In this document: positions 23,163 to 34,611 of the stretch, in pieces
Layout of the letters: every line of letters begins with the position of its first letter
Position numbering within the stretch: position 1 is the stretch's first letter
NCBI GenBank assembly: GCA_911728435.2
Contig: OU452207.1
Span: 930,001 to 994,000 of the forward strand
Length of the DNA stretch: 64,000 nt
Direction of reading: 5' to 3'
Origin: Apoderus coryli
Taxonomy: Eukaryota; Arthropoda; Insecta; Coleoptera; Attelabidae
Position numbers and translations under genes: made by a program
Notes under the pieces: generated by a model
What the model saw: only the letters and a program-made list of their open reading frames with translations
Databases searched by the model: none
Told to the model about the DNA's origin: nothing

Positions 23163-23271
23163 AATAAGCTAATATTGTATACGAACTGAAAAAAAATTCC
23201 GTGTCACAAGTGGGACACGAACCCAGCATCTCCCGATTGCCGGTCAGGTGTTCTAACCTAAGTCCGTATAC
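23163..23271 (-). repeat. tRNA-like/SINE head fragment
   Basis: The minus strand reads GGTTAGAACACCTGACCGGC, then AATCGGGAGATGCTGGGTTC and GTGTCCCAC. It has an anticodon arm that can pair (CCTGA with TCGGG around loop CCGGCAA, anticodon GGC) and a B-box-like GGTTCGTGTCC. No acceptor stem can be formed, so this is a tRNA-derived repeat or tRNA pseudogene, not a working tRNA. A LINE has inserted in it at 23271/24301. Confidence 0.5.
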
Positions 23272-24300
23272 CGTCGGACGCTTTGCCACGCAAACATGAT
23301 TTTGAAATCCCATTTGAAGTGGTCATTGCAGACCGTCAAAATTGGCTAAATGGGGAACCACGATTCCCAGAAAACACATCCGTCTGGTATACGAACGGTT
23401 CAAAAGGAATAGAAGGGAACACAGGCATGGGAGTATACGGGCCAAATTGCAGGCTCTCTGAATCTCTCGGGAAAAGTCTCACTATATTCCAAGCAGAGAT
23501 CAACGCTATTAATCGTTGTGCTCAAGAATGCCTGCAGAGAGGCATCCCGGAACGGCAGATCAATATTATGTCAGACAGTCAAGCTGCGTTAAAAGCACTG
23601 AGGTCTTACACCTTCACGTCAAAGCTAGCATGGGAATGCAAACAGACCCTAAAGCAACTGGCAGCTCAGGGGAAAAAGATTACTCTGACATGGGTGCCAG
23701 GACATGAAGGCATAGAGGGGAACGAAGCGGCGGACCAACTTGCAAAAGAGGGCGCAAATGCTCCGTTCTGCGGCCCGGAACCAATCTTTGGCCTTCCAAA
23801 AAGCCATATGAGGGAAGAACTTCGGAGATGGGAAAAGGAACAACTTAAGTCCTACTGGAGAAACACTCCAGGCCTAAGACAATCAAAAAGGTTTATCAAA
23901 CCTTCAGAGGCCAACGCAGGGAAGCTTATCCAACTGGAGAGGAGCGACCTAAGGCGAATTACAGGCCTTTTTACGGGACACCACCCAGTGAAGTACCATC
24001 TCAAAAAGATGGCCTAACCGAGGACGACACTTGTCGGTTTTGCGAAGACGCAACAGAGACAACAGAACACGTGCTCTGCGAATGCATGGCACTTTTCTGA
24101 AAAAGGCTAAAACACCTTGGAGGGGTGACCCTAACACCCGACGAGGCAAGGAATTTAGCCCCCAGAGAAATCATCAACTTTATGAAAACTGTGGGATAGC
24201 TGGGCAATTCATAGATTAGAGTAATTCACAAAAGATCTTCTGCAGGTCGAAGTGAGGGGAGGCCAAACCGCGTAAACGACTCCGAAAAACAATCTACAAT
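23272..24300 (+). mobile_element. 5'-truncated RNase H-type LINE with 14-bp target duplication
   Basis: A clean 244-codon frame gives an RNase H domain: VWYTNGSKGIEGN (first acidic site altered to Asn, where the family has TDGS), IFQAEINAI (Glu), IMSDSQAALKAL (Asp), TLTWVPGHEGIEGNEAADQL (His and last Asp). A downstream region follows, ending HPVKYHLKKMA. A frameshift leads to CRFCEDATETTEHVLCEC, the C-terminal zinc knuckle of such ORF2 proteins, with a stop at 24099. CTAAGTCCGTATAC flanks the element at 23258-23271 and 24301-24314. It has no poly-A tail. It is nearly identical to the RNase H part of the 15-kb copy. Confidence 0.8.
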
Positions 24301-24539
24301 CTAAGTCCGTATACATTAACGCCTTTTCTGTGTGCAGTGCTACGTTGAGATCTTTAATTTAAAGACCACACAAAATACACACTGCCACAAGGCATTGTTA
24401 TTTCTGATTGCAAGCTGCAAACACCAGATAAATGAACGAAATCTATTCAACATAAGTAGTTGACACTGTATAATATAAGTATAGAAACATGACATAAACT
24501 CAATTATTGATGTTGATTTTCTTTACTTTGCAAGAAATT

Positions 24540-24690
24540 ATATAATTTTTTTATATACGTAAGAAATAAAAGTCGAAACTCTACGAAATCAATTTAATAC
24601 ATCACTCTGAGAGGGCCAGGTTAAATTTACCATACATGTTTCGAAGCTACTAGCGTGGTAATATATCGAAAATTAGTAGGGAATTCAATG
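24540..24690 (-). repeat. Penelope-type terminal repeat (copy C, degenerate core)
   Basis: The minus strand reads GTAGCTTCGAAACATGTATG (GAAAC as GTTTC at 24638-24642) and, 60-80 bp on, CGTAGAGTTTCGACTTTTAT, as in copy D. The CTGATGA half has decayed. Confidence 0.4.
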
Positions 24691-25740
24691 CATTGTGTAA
24701 AACATTACAAGCATGCTATGAGGGATGCGTTGAAGCCACCCCGAGCAAATATTTGTTAAGCTATTGAACTAAATATACGTGTTTATAATTCATGATGTTC
24801 CTTTTCTTTTTGTATATCATTTTAAATTTTAGATTTCTTGATTTGTGATATTCACTTAAACAAAAAAAATGTTAAAATATTTTTTTTTATTTTTACTAAA
24901 GTAAAAGTTCCATAATAAATCAACACAACACAAATCCTGTCTCAAACTTTAAAATAAAAATCTTCTCAGACACATACAATTTATTTTTCCATGCTTTCAT
25001 TTTCTGTGTGAACTTGATCGCAGCTTCCGTTGTCGCATATGTATAAAGATACACATTCATAAAAGCTCACTTCCTAAAGCACTTTACATGTACGAATGCA
25101 TATCTGTTTCTTTATCCTTGTCTGGATAAAACAAATGTGCGCTTTTGTCTATTCAATCAAAAGAGATAAATTATTGTCTCTCAGTTGGTCGAATACGCTT
25201 CTTGCTTTATGGTTTCTGGCCAGTTCTTTATGTAGGTATAATATTTGCTTTGTATCTGTACACAATTTTCTAACTTACTAAGTCTGGGAGATAATAATTA
25301 ATTGTATGGTTTCCTAAGCCCGTATTACACGTCGATGTTTATCGTAAAATTTCTATTGCGGTCTATAAATTATTGTTCAGTTAATTATATTATATAGTAG
25401 TATAGGATATAGGAGAACAACAAAGGAAGCAGGCTCCACCACAATTGTTTTGATGTACAGACGAAAATTGATCAGTTTACAAGGGCAACTAATATTTTGA
25501 GCCTGCCCTTGTACAATTACAAATTTTCGTAAACTTTTTTAATGTTAGTTGAAAATGATCAAAACCAGGGCATTTCATATTATGTTAATAGTATGTTGTA
25601 TATTTGTAAAACACCGAGACACGAACGATTGGTGAAAGAGAATAAGAAACATCCAACCAGTCAGATATATAGGTGATCAAGTAGTTGCTTAATCACAATG
25701 AGTATTTTAAACGTGCCACATTATGCACTCTCGGCGTATT
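24690..25740. other. Intergenic, no gene seen
   Basis: A+T-rich, with no motif or repeat that I can support. The 61-codon frame at 25096 is unrecognised. Confidence 0.4.
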
Positions 25741-25744
25741 ACCA

Positions 25745-26330
25745 TTTTTATTATCCCTGTTGAGAAAACGTATTGGCACCACTGCTATTTGCAATATTTA
25801 TTAATGATATTGGAGACTCTATGACAAGCAAATTTCTTGTTTTTGCGGATGATCTTAAATTGTATCAGATTGATTGCTCTGCCTTACAGGAGGACCTGCG
25901 AAGGCTAGAGATATATGGTGCACACAAAACAGGCTTCCGCTTAACGTTCAGAAGTGTAAAAGTATGACATTCAATGTCTTCTTAATGCGCGTGGGTAGAG
26001 ATTTCTACGATATAGACTGCGTTCTAAAATTGTATTGTGCGTTTGTAAAGTCAAGATTGGAGTATGGATCCTTCCATACATATCGAGCGAATCAAATACG
26101 TTCAGCGGAAATTTCTTAAGTATCTTTGTTTTAAAATTGATGGTGTTGATAGATTCTTTAGCAATCTGTAGAGTTTTTGCAAGCAATATACTTGACTGTC
26201 CACATTTAATGGAACAGGTGTACTTAAACGAGCCACAATTTTTTGTTCGTAATATCACAGTATATTTAATATAGACAGTAAAACCACTATGAACTCTACC
26301 CGAAATATTGTCTATCGGTCGCAACTCTTT
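25745..26330 (+). pseudogene. LINE fragment (family B), heavily deleted
   Basis: Reads LAPLLFAIFINDIGDSMTSK and FLVFADDLKLY (catalytic FADD). It then jumps over most of the thumb to FVKSRLEYGS and ends near KFLKYLCFKIDGV. Three frames are needed to follow it. It matches the copies at 12.4 and 41.3 kb. Confidence 0.65.
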
Positions 26331-26446
26331 CTGATATATACCGGTTGTATTGCAGCATGCACAAAAGTATTATTACACCAGTTGTACTTTGTTGTATGAG
26401 ATTAAATAGTTTTTACTGAAATAACTAATAATAAGAATGATTAATT

Positions 26447-26586
26447 GCTATCGCGTTCGAAAAACAGAGTCAGCAATGCATCACTACGCTATACGCTTGC
26501 CTCTATTGTTTTCTTTGCTATCGCGTGTGAAAAACAGAGACAGCAATGCATCGCTACGCTATACGCTAGTAACTGTAGAAATTAAA
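26447..26586. repeat. Two-copy 70-bp tandem duplication
   Basis: The block starting TTGCTATCGCG at 26445-26455 is repeated exactly 70 bp later; both copies contain GCAATGCATC and CTACGCTATACGCT. It lies about 200 bp before the hAT relic. Confidence 0.65.
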
Positions 26587-26599
26587 CGCATTTGTGACG

Positions 26600-27210
26600 T
26601 CATATCTGGGGTGCTGCTCTACCCATCAGTCGTGTGGTGTTGTTTTTGTTTTCGCGAGCGCTTTTTGAGTATTATAAAGTGAATGTTATGATTTTGAACA
26701 ATTACAATAGTAAAGATGAATTCAGTGCAATATATGAATGTAAATAATGTTAAATTAACATTTGAGGATCGAACTACTATAAAAAACGTTTTGATGGACA
26801 CCTAACTGTTGCAAATTTATTTGAAACTGAAAAATTTGGTGAATATCGAACCGTCTTTCCAAATGAAGATATTAAAACTGTGTGTCACTTATTTCCTAAC
26901 GTAAATTACTTTAAATTAAAAAATGAACTCCCGCACGGGACGATTTTCTGAAACACAGTGGGGCTGTGCCTCTGTTGCAAATGTTTATCCAAAACAATTT
27001 AACATCAACATTTGGTGCATCTGTGGAATTGCTGACTGTTTTGTGTACTGTCCCTATGACAACTGTAGAAAGCGAAATATGTTTCTCTATCCTCAAACGG
27101 ATCAAAACATTTTTAAGAAACATTATGTGCCAGGAAAGGTTGTGCGCGTTAGCAATGCTATCTATTGAAAAAAAACTTGTGAAGTCCTGTTCAGAAATCT
27201 AGGAGGATAG
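26600..27210 (+). pseudogene. hAT transposase C-terminal relic
   Basis: After an unreadable start the frame gives LFETEKFGEYRTVFPNEDIK and KLKNEL. A frameshift then leads to TVPMTTVESEICFSILKRIK, followed by TFLRN and ERLCALAMLSIEKKLVKS. The latter is the hAT dimerisation domain near the C-terminus (family form PMTTAESERCFSTLKRIKT). The RNase H-like catalytic core is missing. Termini were not identified with confidence. Confidence 0.7.
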
Positions 27211-27229
27211 ACTTCATTTACAAACAGTT

Positions 27230-28700
27230 TTAATGGTCATGGTGAGTTTAGCAAAATGTTATTATCTAGTTACTCTAACTACTTAAAAAAACCTATAATT
27301 TTAATGCTTTATTTTGATAAATTTAATTTTTATTATTTATTGCCTTATTTCCACCTGACCGTTTTTTGTTTTTAAATGCCACCCTGTATACATAACAATT
27401 TTTCTGAAATACTGTTTCGCATTCTATAGTATTTCATGAAAATCACTAAAAGGATAACTTCTGCATACCAGACGTTTATTAGAAAATGTCCTAACAGAGA
27501 GTGGAGGTAGTCTAGATCTAGATAGTACGAGTAGCTACACTTTAATCGCTATAACTCGACTCCCACGTGCATAATCGTTATAATGAAAGTTTTGTGGGAA
27601 AGTTCATATCTTTTAACTCCAACAACAATTTCGGAAACTGAAGTAGGTAGGTAGGTAGATATAGCCTCATGACTAAATTTAAATTACATTCTCTTGTAAT
27701 TTATTTTAGGTAATTATTTTCAGATTTCACTATAGAAGTATAACGATGCGGTAGTCGTCCTGGAAACCTTTACGAACTATTCCAAACTACCTTAGAAAAT
27801 CACATAAATGTAGGAAGTACATAATTGCTTTAATACTAACCTCAACTAACATGATTTCTTTGGCCTTATTAGCAATATATTCGGGAGCTTGACATATTTT
27901 AAAATTTACGTACCTTAGGTACTAACAAAAATAACTATTTTGGTAACAAATAATTCTATTTGCATTTTTTATGGTTAATGTGTTAGGTTATACCTACTAT
28001 ATTAGAAAAAAATTATTCAATATCTCGGATAAGTTTAAGAAGTATGAATTCAAAGAAGCCTCAACAAAAGTAAACGTTGCATTGCGCTGACTATTTAAAC
28101 GTATGTTAAAACACATGGCATATTTTACACTTGTTTTGATTGTCAGAAACCCGTGCCGAACTTTACCCTGTTTTCGTTGAAGATCGTTTTATTATAGCCC
28201 GAGTTTTATGTTATGAAAAATGAGAAAATTAAAGAAATTAGATAACTTAATTGGATAATTCATCAGAAGCCGTTTCAGATGCTCAGAACTTCCTATGATT
28301 ATTCTCTGTCATAAAAAAAAAATGGGAAAGTAAATTAAATAGTAATCCTACGTCGTCATCGTTGTCGTGTCACAAAGAGAATTAAAAGATAGAACAAAAG
28401 AAAGAAAATTGTTCTCTTTTTTTTTTTTATTTGCTGTAACCATTAGATAATAATCCAGACAAATTTTTTTGTGATGGAAAATAATCATCAGCGCATCAAG
28501 TAGGGGTTTGTCGTTCATTTAATAAAGATTTATTTCCGAAAAACCAATAGCAATTCAATAATTTTGGGGTGAAAAGAGACACGACTAAAACTATCCTTAC
28601 AACCATATATTGAGGAACCATTATTAATAATTTTTCTTATTTATTATTCTTAAATCTTGATCCTAAAGTATAGAATTTAGCTCGAAAGATATCAAATATA
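27230..28700. other. Intergenic, no gene seen
   Basis: Holds CACCCTGTATACA near 27382 (transposon end type) and a short GGTA microsatellite near 27646. No coding or RNA feature is supported. Confidence 0.4.
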
Positions 28701-29440
28701 ATACTAACATACATAGGCTGTCCATAAAGGGAGATATGTGTTAATGTGTTGCCGTCTGTTCCATTCATGACGTGTCTCCAGAAGGCTGTGTGCGGCCCTT
28801 TCCAAGACATATATGCGAGCTAGGACACATTGTATGGGTGTGCAATTTGGAAAAATGAATCCCCAACTATCTCTAATACCGCAAAGGAAAAAACCATTAA
28901 ACAAACATTTACGAAGGCGACAAACCACATCTAGAACAGATTCATTTCAAATTGAATTGATTTTGGGAGAACGTAAGAACAATCTCATCGACACTCGAAC
29001 CAAAAGATTCAGTAGGTATTTGAAATAAGAATGAGAATCACAAAAATAAAACCCAATATATACATTTCCTCGGCATAGAAACTACACTATTCCAGGGAAC
29101 TGCTTGACACAAATAACAAATCGAGTTGAAAATTGAATTTAATATTCCTGATGGTTGTTTGGTAAAGCACACTTACGTTTCAGTGGAATTGTACAAATAT
29201 CCATTCTTAAATTCAACACAGCAAAGCGGTGTTTGTAAGAATTTATGGGAACAGCTTATTATATTGAATGGCGTGCTCCGCTGTGCTATTATTTTTCATG
29301 CTTACAATTTATTTATTATTTATGTGCGCCATAAACAAATTTGCAGAAAAATTGGTACTGTAATTGCCTAGAGATTTGATATTTACTGCGGGTGTTCCAA
29401 ATTGGGAGCATATTAGTGCAAGATATATGATGAACTGTTT
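28700..29440. other. Unassigned; possible transposon debris
   Basis: Overlapping frames at 28704-28928 (minus) and 28813-29028 (plus), and an 81-codon plus frame at 29126, show no motif I recognise. TAGGCTGTCCATAAAGGGAG near 28716 could be a transposon terminus. Confidence 0.2.
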
Positions 29441-29481
29441 CTTTTTAAATTCAACACCTAGTATATTTTAAGCTATTTTGA

Positions 29482-30505
29482 TTGTGGGTGACAAATGGTC
29501 TTCTGAAATTAATAGAAGTTAGAGACAGATTATTTAGGGAATACACCAAGAACAAAAATCCAGAAGTATTAAATAAATTTAAACGGTATAGAAATCGAAT
29601 TGTCAAACTTACGCAGCATCTAAAAAATAACTACTATAAAGCTAAAATACAAAATAGCAATAATAATACCAAAAGGTTATGGGAGATAGTTAATGAGTAT
29701 ATTTCTAATAACAAAACTGGAGATAAAGGTATAAATAAAATTAAAAAAGCTCCGGGGAATGTACCACAGTGAACTCAGAAATAGCTGAACAATTGAACAC
29801 ACATTATGCCACTATTGGAGAAAGAATGGCACTGTACATACTTAATAATACAAAAAATAATATCTTTTACCCGAAAAATAAAAAATCTATTATGCAATCA
29901 ATGTATCTTAGGCATACCGACTTGAAGTTCTACAAACTATAAATTCGTTGAAACCAAATGCATCTCCTGGGCTAGATGGAATTACCGTTGAAACACTAAA
30001 AAAAGTGGCGAATGAAATCAAAACTCTCCAATTAAATAAGCAAAATTTGTTCTTAAATATTAATAATCACGTACTTAACACAAGATCAAGAGCACAAAGT
30101 GACATACAGCAACCAAGAGCGAAACAAAGTATTGGTCAAAGAGCATTTTATTATGTCGGTCATAAATTGTATGACTGTGTGCCAGTTGAACTCAGATCTA
30201 AATTGAAACAGAGAAATTTTAAATATATAATTAGTAACTGGCTAGTGCGGAATAAAGGTACTATCATTATAAAAACTCTGATTGTCATAATAACCTTATA
30301 TTATAGGGAATATAAGGTCTATGTGATCATATCTGCGGACAAGTTTCGCTAGAAATTTTTGCAAATGTGACTCATGATATGAATATTTACTGACAAGTAT
30401 TGTAAAAAAAAAAGAAAATAATTTCACTTTAATATTTGTTTTGTTATTTTCAAATGTAAGTGAGAATGTACATTTAACTGAAATAAATATTATTATTATT
30501 TTCCT
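29482..30505 (+). pseudogene. LINE fragment with RT core deleted
   Basis: First part: the region between endonuclease and RT (RDRLFREYTKNKNPEVLNKF, KNNYYKAKIQNSNNNTKRLW). After stops it continues with KPNASPGLDGITVETLKK at 29948, the start of the RT domain. At about 30025 it jumps straight to a C-terminal domain (RAFYYVGHKLYDCVPVELRS, then KLKQRNFKYIISNWL), so all RT catalytic motifs are gone. The 3' end is near 30500 after AAATAAATATTATTATTATT. Confidence 0.65.
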
Positions 30506-31790
30506 TTTGTTAATAACAATTGATACGCAGCGAAATGCTGGAATGGCTACTTGAATTTTTCAACTTTTTATTTAAAATCGATTATATAGTTAATTGCTGA
30601 ACTTAGATACGTATAGTAATATATATTTTTGCAAAGAGGGTTTTACGAGCTACAAAAAATATAAACATATACAACTGGGTGTTTCATAAGAAAAACTATA
30701 TTTTTGTGGCAAAATCATGAATCACCCTGTATTAAAATAAACTACACCAGATTATTAAGTAATAAAAAATGCCATAAGAGGGTTTTTTTTTTACCAAAAT
30801 TTAATTATCTGAATTATCAAGAAAATTATGACCCACCAAAGAATTTGGACCAAAATCAAGAAACGATCATCATCGTTGTCGCTAAGTTGTAATTTTTGAT
30901 GTTCAACTTTTGATATAAAATCTCTGTTTCGATTCAAATGTAGTGGGCCCTACGATCAATTTTATATTGTCTCCCATTCTTAATTCAACAAGTACAGACC
31001 ACGTACTCACCAGTCTTAATGTCCAATTGCATGGTTTCCTTTTTCCCATATTGACTGGTGCAACAAGTCAAAGGGGACTTCCCTTTGACTTGTTGCAGCG
31101 ATTATGAAAATGGCGTGCTCACCACCTCTCCTGCCCAATTGCCGTTTGTTCTTTTATCAACTTATGCATAGAATTTATGTCAGAATGTATCAAAGTTGTA
31201 CAGCAAGTGGCTGGTATCAAGGGGAGTAATTAGATATCATAATCTTACTTAACATCAGTGTCACCAATTTTACCCATATTACTGATTCCGTCTTTATATT
31301 ATATTTGTATATTTTTTCTATTACTTTCTTAATGATTTCTTTTTGTATCTTCGCGTCAAATTTCCCGATGAAGACTATCTCCACCGGTGCTCTATTCTCT
31401 TCTAATTCTTTCACTAACCTTCATTACTTCTTTCAACATTTGCGTGCCAATATTTCCTTCTCTTCGTCTTCTTTTTCAGCTTGGCATTTGCTTCTTTGAT
31501 TGTGTTTAGTTTGCGCATTGTAATTATTTTTTGTCTGTTTCGCGTTGTTACTTTTCTTCCTCTTCGTTTTCATATTTGCATAATTTGATTTCGTCTTTTT
31601 TCTATGTTTCCTGCAGTTTCGTTTATTTTACTTTGATTGTGTCTAATTTTCGCTCTCGATTCATCGACGTGCCAAGATTTAGGGAGTATCGAGGATCTGC
31701 CGTCTTCACACCAATACAGTCTTTGGTTCTTCTATTTCTACTAATTTTAGTTGATATAATGGGTGAGCATATTTGAGGTTAGGAAGTAAA
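30506..31790. other. Intergenic; hairpin and pyrimidine-rich stretch
   Basis: CACCCTGTATTAAA near 30717 is a transposon-end motif. 31217-31776 is strongly T+C-rich on plus, so its minus-strand frames give Lys/Glu-rich peptides. I cannot tell whether that is a decayed coiled-coil ORF or plain composition. Confidence 0.3.
31059..31097. repeat. Perfect 17-bp hairpin
   Basis: TGCAACAAGTCAAAGGG at 31059-31075 is exactly mirrored at 31081-31097 with a 5-nt loop (GACTT). Confidence 0.8.
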
Positions 31791-31796
31791 TTGGCT

Positions 31797-31890
31797 GTCA
31801 AATGATGAAATGTAAAGAATTGAGCTGTCTTACTTTGACATTTTTCTATAAAAAAAGTGACGGTTTGAAAGATGAAAGTCGGCGCTGCAA
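31797..31890 (+). repeat. Internal-deletion copy of the 17.2-kb transposase relic
   Basis: GATGAAATGTAAAGAATTGA is followed by about 50 shared bases, then GGTTTGAAAGATGAAAGTCG and GCGCTGC. These are the two ends of the 17183-17455 segment with the middle missing. Confidence 0.55.
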
Positions 31891-31899
31891 AAAAGTGTG

Positions 31900-33110
31900 T
31901 TTTTTAGTCAATTTCCTTCCTAACCTCAAATAAATTTGGTTATTTTGTATTATTTTTATCTAAAAAATTTATTATTATATCCAAAAACGACAGCTAAATT
32001 TGTTTTACATTCCTAAATCCCAAAAAATAATCTGGATAGGTATTGTCCTCCGAGCGCCTAACTACGTCTTAATAAACTGCGGTTAAAGAAATGGCCCAAT
32101 ATCTGGGTGAATAACGCTTGAGTGACATTATTAATAACCAACGCACTTACACTTTTGTACACTCTATCAAACAAAGTCTGCCTGAGTTAAACGAATGGAT
32201 ATTCCGGAAGTGATTTTCCCCTACTTCGTCCACAGTGAAAATATATCATCCCATCCTAAATCGATGTGACAGCGTCCGCCTAAATGATCCTACCGCTCAA
32301 AATGAAATAGGTAGGTATATACGAGAAAAGATGGATAGTAAAAGATTTAGGTGTTCCACTGCTATTTTTCATTGCAATAAATAGCGAATTGTATTCTTCA
32401 GACTCATAATTCACAAGCAGTCGATTCTCTTCCATTTTATTAATCGTTAGTGTTTATATATATAGTGTGTCGCATTTAAGATGAAGACACCCCTATTCTC
32501 TCGCTATTTGCATGAATACAGAGTTGAATTTTCCCACTGTCATAGGGGTTGACGGGTTTTGAGATATTCAACGTATATCTAAAAATCTAAACGCTAAACT
32601 AAGCCTACACTGAAAAAACTTCTAAAAATGAACCCTAATAAATAAGTTTTTGGCTTTTATTTGTGTAATTCAATCAAAATTTATTTAACTTAAATGAACA
32701 GTTTGTCCGGAATAAACAAAGTTATTTGATTTTCTAAAAATATTTGTTTGTTCTGGGCTGCTTTGGTAGAAAGGAATATTTATTTAATTTAAAAAACATG
32801 GAATTAAATTATAATTAATTAAATTACTGATGTTAGTTCAGTTAGCAAGTAAGAACAGGTACTAAGTAAAATAAATATTTATTTATATCAAACAAATACT
32901 AGTTGGGTATATCAAATAAACCATAATATATTTTTTTAAGTACATGGGTTCTTTGTCGTATACCGATGAAATATTTGTTTGGTCAAACTCCATTTTTGTT
33001 AATCCAAACAATTCTTTTTTTCAGTGTACTACGAATTTACAAAAAGGGCCAATTTTTAATATTTTGCTTCGCGTTCCAGATATCGAACAAAAGTATGTAA
33101 CCCTTGTTAT
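31900..33110. other. Intergenic, no gene seen
   Basis: A+T-rich. TAGTGTGTCGCATTTAAGAT near 32464 resembles a transposon end. The 81-codon plus frame at 32944 is unrecognised. Confidence 0.35.
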
Positions 33111-33114
33111 ACAG

Positions 33115-33260
33115 TGTGTCCACGTAAATTGGCGGCATATGGGAAACTTCTTTATTATTAATATTACAAAAAAAAGTTATTCTTCATAAAAAGTTCTGCA
33201 TGGTCTAAAACCTCAAGTGCAACTATCAGATATTAAATTTTTTCAGTCGTATACGAGGTT
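33115..33260. repeat. Second copy of the 3.5-kb dispersed repeat
   Basis: Shares GTCCACGTAA, TTGGCGGCATATGGGAAA, CTTTATTATTAAT and AAAAGTTATTCTTCATAAAA with 3545-3690. It is cut off before the tandem array. Confidence 0.75.
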
Positions 33261-33481
33261 TGTCAAAAAATGTGATTTTTGCTCTATAGAGTAAAGTACC
33301 TTTCTTTTTGACAATATCGAAAATTGTTATAAAGAAAAGATGTTTAGAATTAAAAATAGTTTTCAAATATTCAACATGGTTTATTTACATTAAAAAAAAT
33401 ATTTTTTTCTACATTTGCTCTGCGATTACGTTGAAAATTTAAGATTGCACATTAATGCATTGCATTTATAAATTATAAATT

Positions 33482-33535
33482 TGACAGACAGAAAGACAGA
33501 CAGACAGGCAGAAAGACAGACAGACTGACAGACAA
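33482..33535. repeat. GACA microsatellite
   Basis: An imperfect run of GACA/GAAA units, about 54 bp. Confidence 0.85.
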
Positions 33536-33660
33536 ACATTTTTTAAAAACTAGGTACTTATTTTTTTTATAAAATGACCAAAAATAAGTATTTCAGTGAA
33601 ATAAAAAAAAATTCATGAAACTAATAGTCTCCATATATATATATTATTATTATTATATTA

Positions 33661-34611
33661 AATAGATAACTGTATTCCTTGGGTTGATCAGCAAATCTTT
33701 TTGAATAAAACTATTTTACGTTATTCCAAGCTTTCAATACATTTTTATATCTTCTTCGGGGCTACAAATATAAGAGTAAGCTAAGTATAAATATATATAA
33801 AATTTAAAAATATGTTTACCTTAGTATACGAGGCAAGTTTTAGATTGTTAGAAATAATAAAAATTGTATATTAAAGAACATAAATAAAAACTTTTTTGTT
33901 AACTTGGTAAAATAAAGATTAAAATTTAACATTTTAAAGTATCTGATTTTTTTTTTATAATTGACACTGACATGTTTATTCAAAAACATTTTGTTTAGTT
34001 TATTTGTGGTATGTTTGTAGTTTTTTTTTTTATTTAGGTTAGAAAGTAGATTCAAAAGAGATATTACTGTTATTATGGGTGCTATTATTAATAGTAAATA
34101 AATATGAATATATATTACTGATTTCATTAGAGTCTTTCTCTTTGTTTAACGTATTTTCGGTATTATACGTTTCAAACATTTCAATGAAAAGTCTTTTATT
34201 TTGATTTTGTTCACAGGCAAGAATTTTTACATTATTTAAGTCAGGAAAATGATTTGTCTTAATACAATGTTCAGCCAATGCACAAGTTTTTTTGTTAAGT
34301 CGAATATCACTTTTATGTTGGGTAATTCTATATTTAAAAACTCGGGAAGTTTGTCTGATATATACTTGGTTACAGTCTGAACATGGTATATTATAAACTA
34401 CATTAGATTTTTTTAAAATGGAGTCTTGATCGTTAGTTTTTGTATATAAATTGTTAATCGTTTTTGATGACTTGCTGACAATTTTTAAATTTGGAAGATT
34501 TTTTTTTATAATTTTAGTCATTTTTGGGGTTATAAATGTTATATTTGGAAAAGAAATATAAGAAATTTCGTTATTAATGTTAGATCAACCCAAGAAATAC
34601 AGTTATCTATT
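33661..34611 (-). mobile_element. Penelope-like element fragment with GIY-YIG endonuclease
   Basis: The minus frame 34521-34039 (160 codons) carries the endonuclease domain typical of Penelope-like retroelements. VVYNIPCSDCNQVYIRQTSR includes the CxxC pair and the GIY-YIG core, with Arg in place of Gly in YIG. It is followed by YRITQHKSDI, CALAEHCIKTNHFPD and RLFIEMFETYNTENTLNKE (the catalytic Glu region). The reverse transcriptase is missing. Termini at 33661-33689 (AATAGATAACTGTATTCCTT...) and 34583-34611 are inverted copies of each other with one mismatch. The YIR change and 5' truncation suggest a dead copy. Confidence 0.75.

Noticed and set aside
23163..23271. Functional tRNA gene
   Set aside because: Anticodon arm and B box are present but no acceptor stem forms, and a LINE splits the sequence. 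It is a tRNA-derived repeat at most.
26760..26930. Complete hAT transposon
   Set aside because: Only the C-terminal part of the transposase is readable and no 8-bp target duplication or matched termini could be identified.
31217..31776. Lys/Glu-rich coiled-coil protein on the minus strand
   Set aside because: The stretch is simply pyrimidine-rich on plus. No frame is long, and no family motif or start supports a gene.
33482..33535. CRISPR-like short repeats
   Set aside because: This is a GACA microsatellite without spacers, in a eukaryotic genome.
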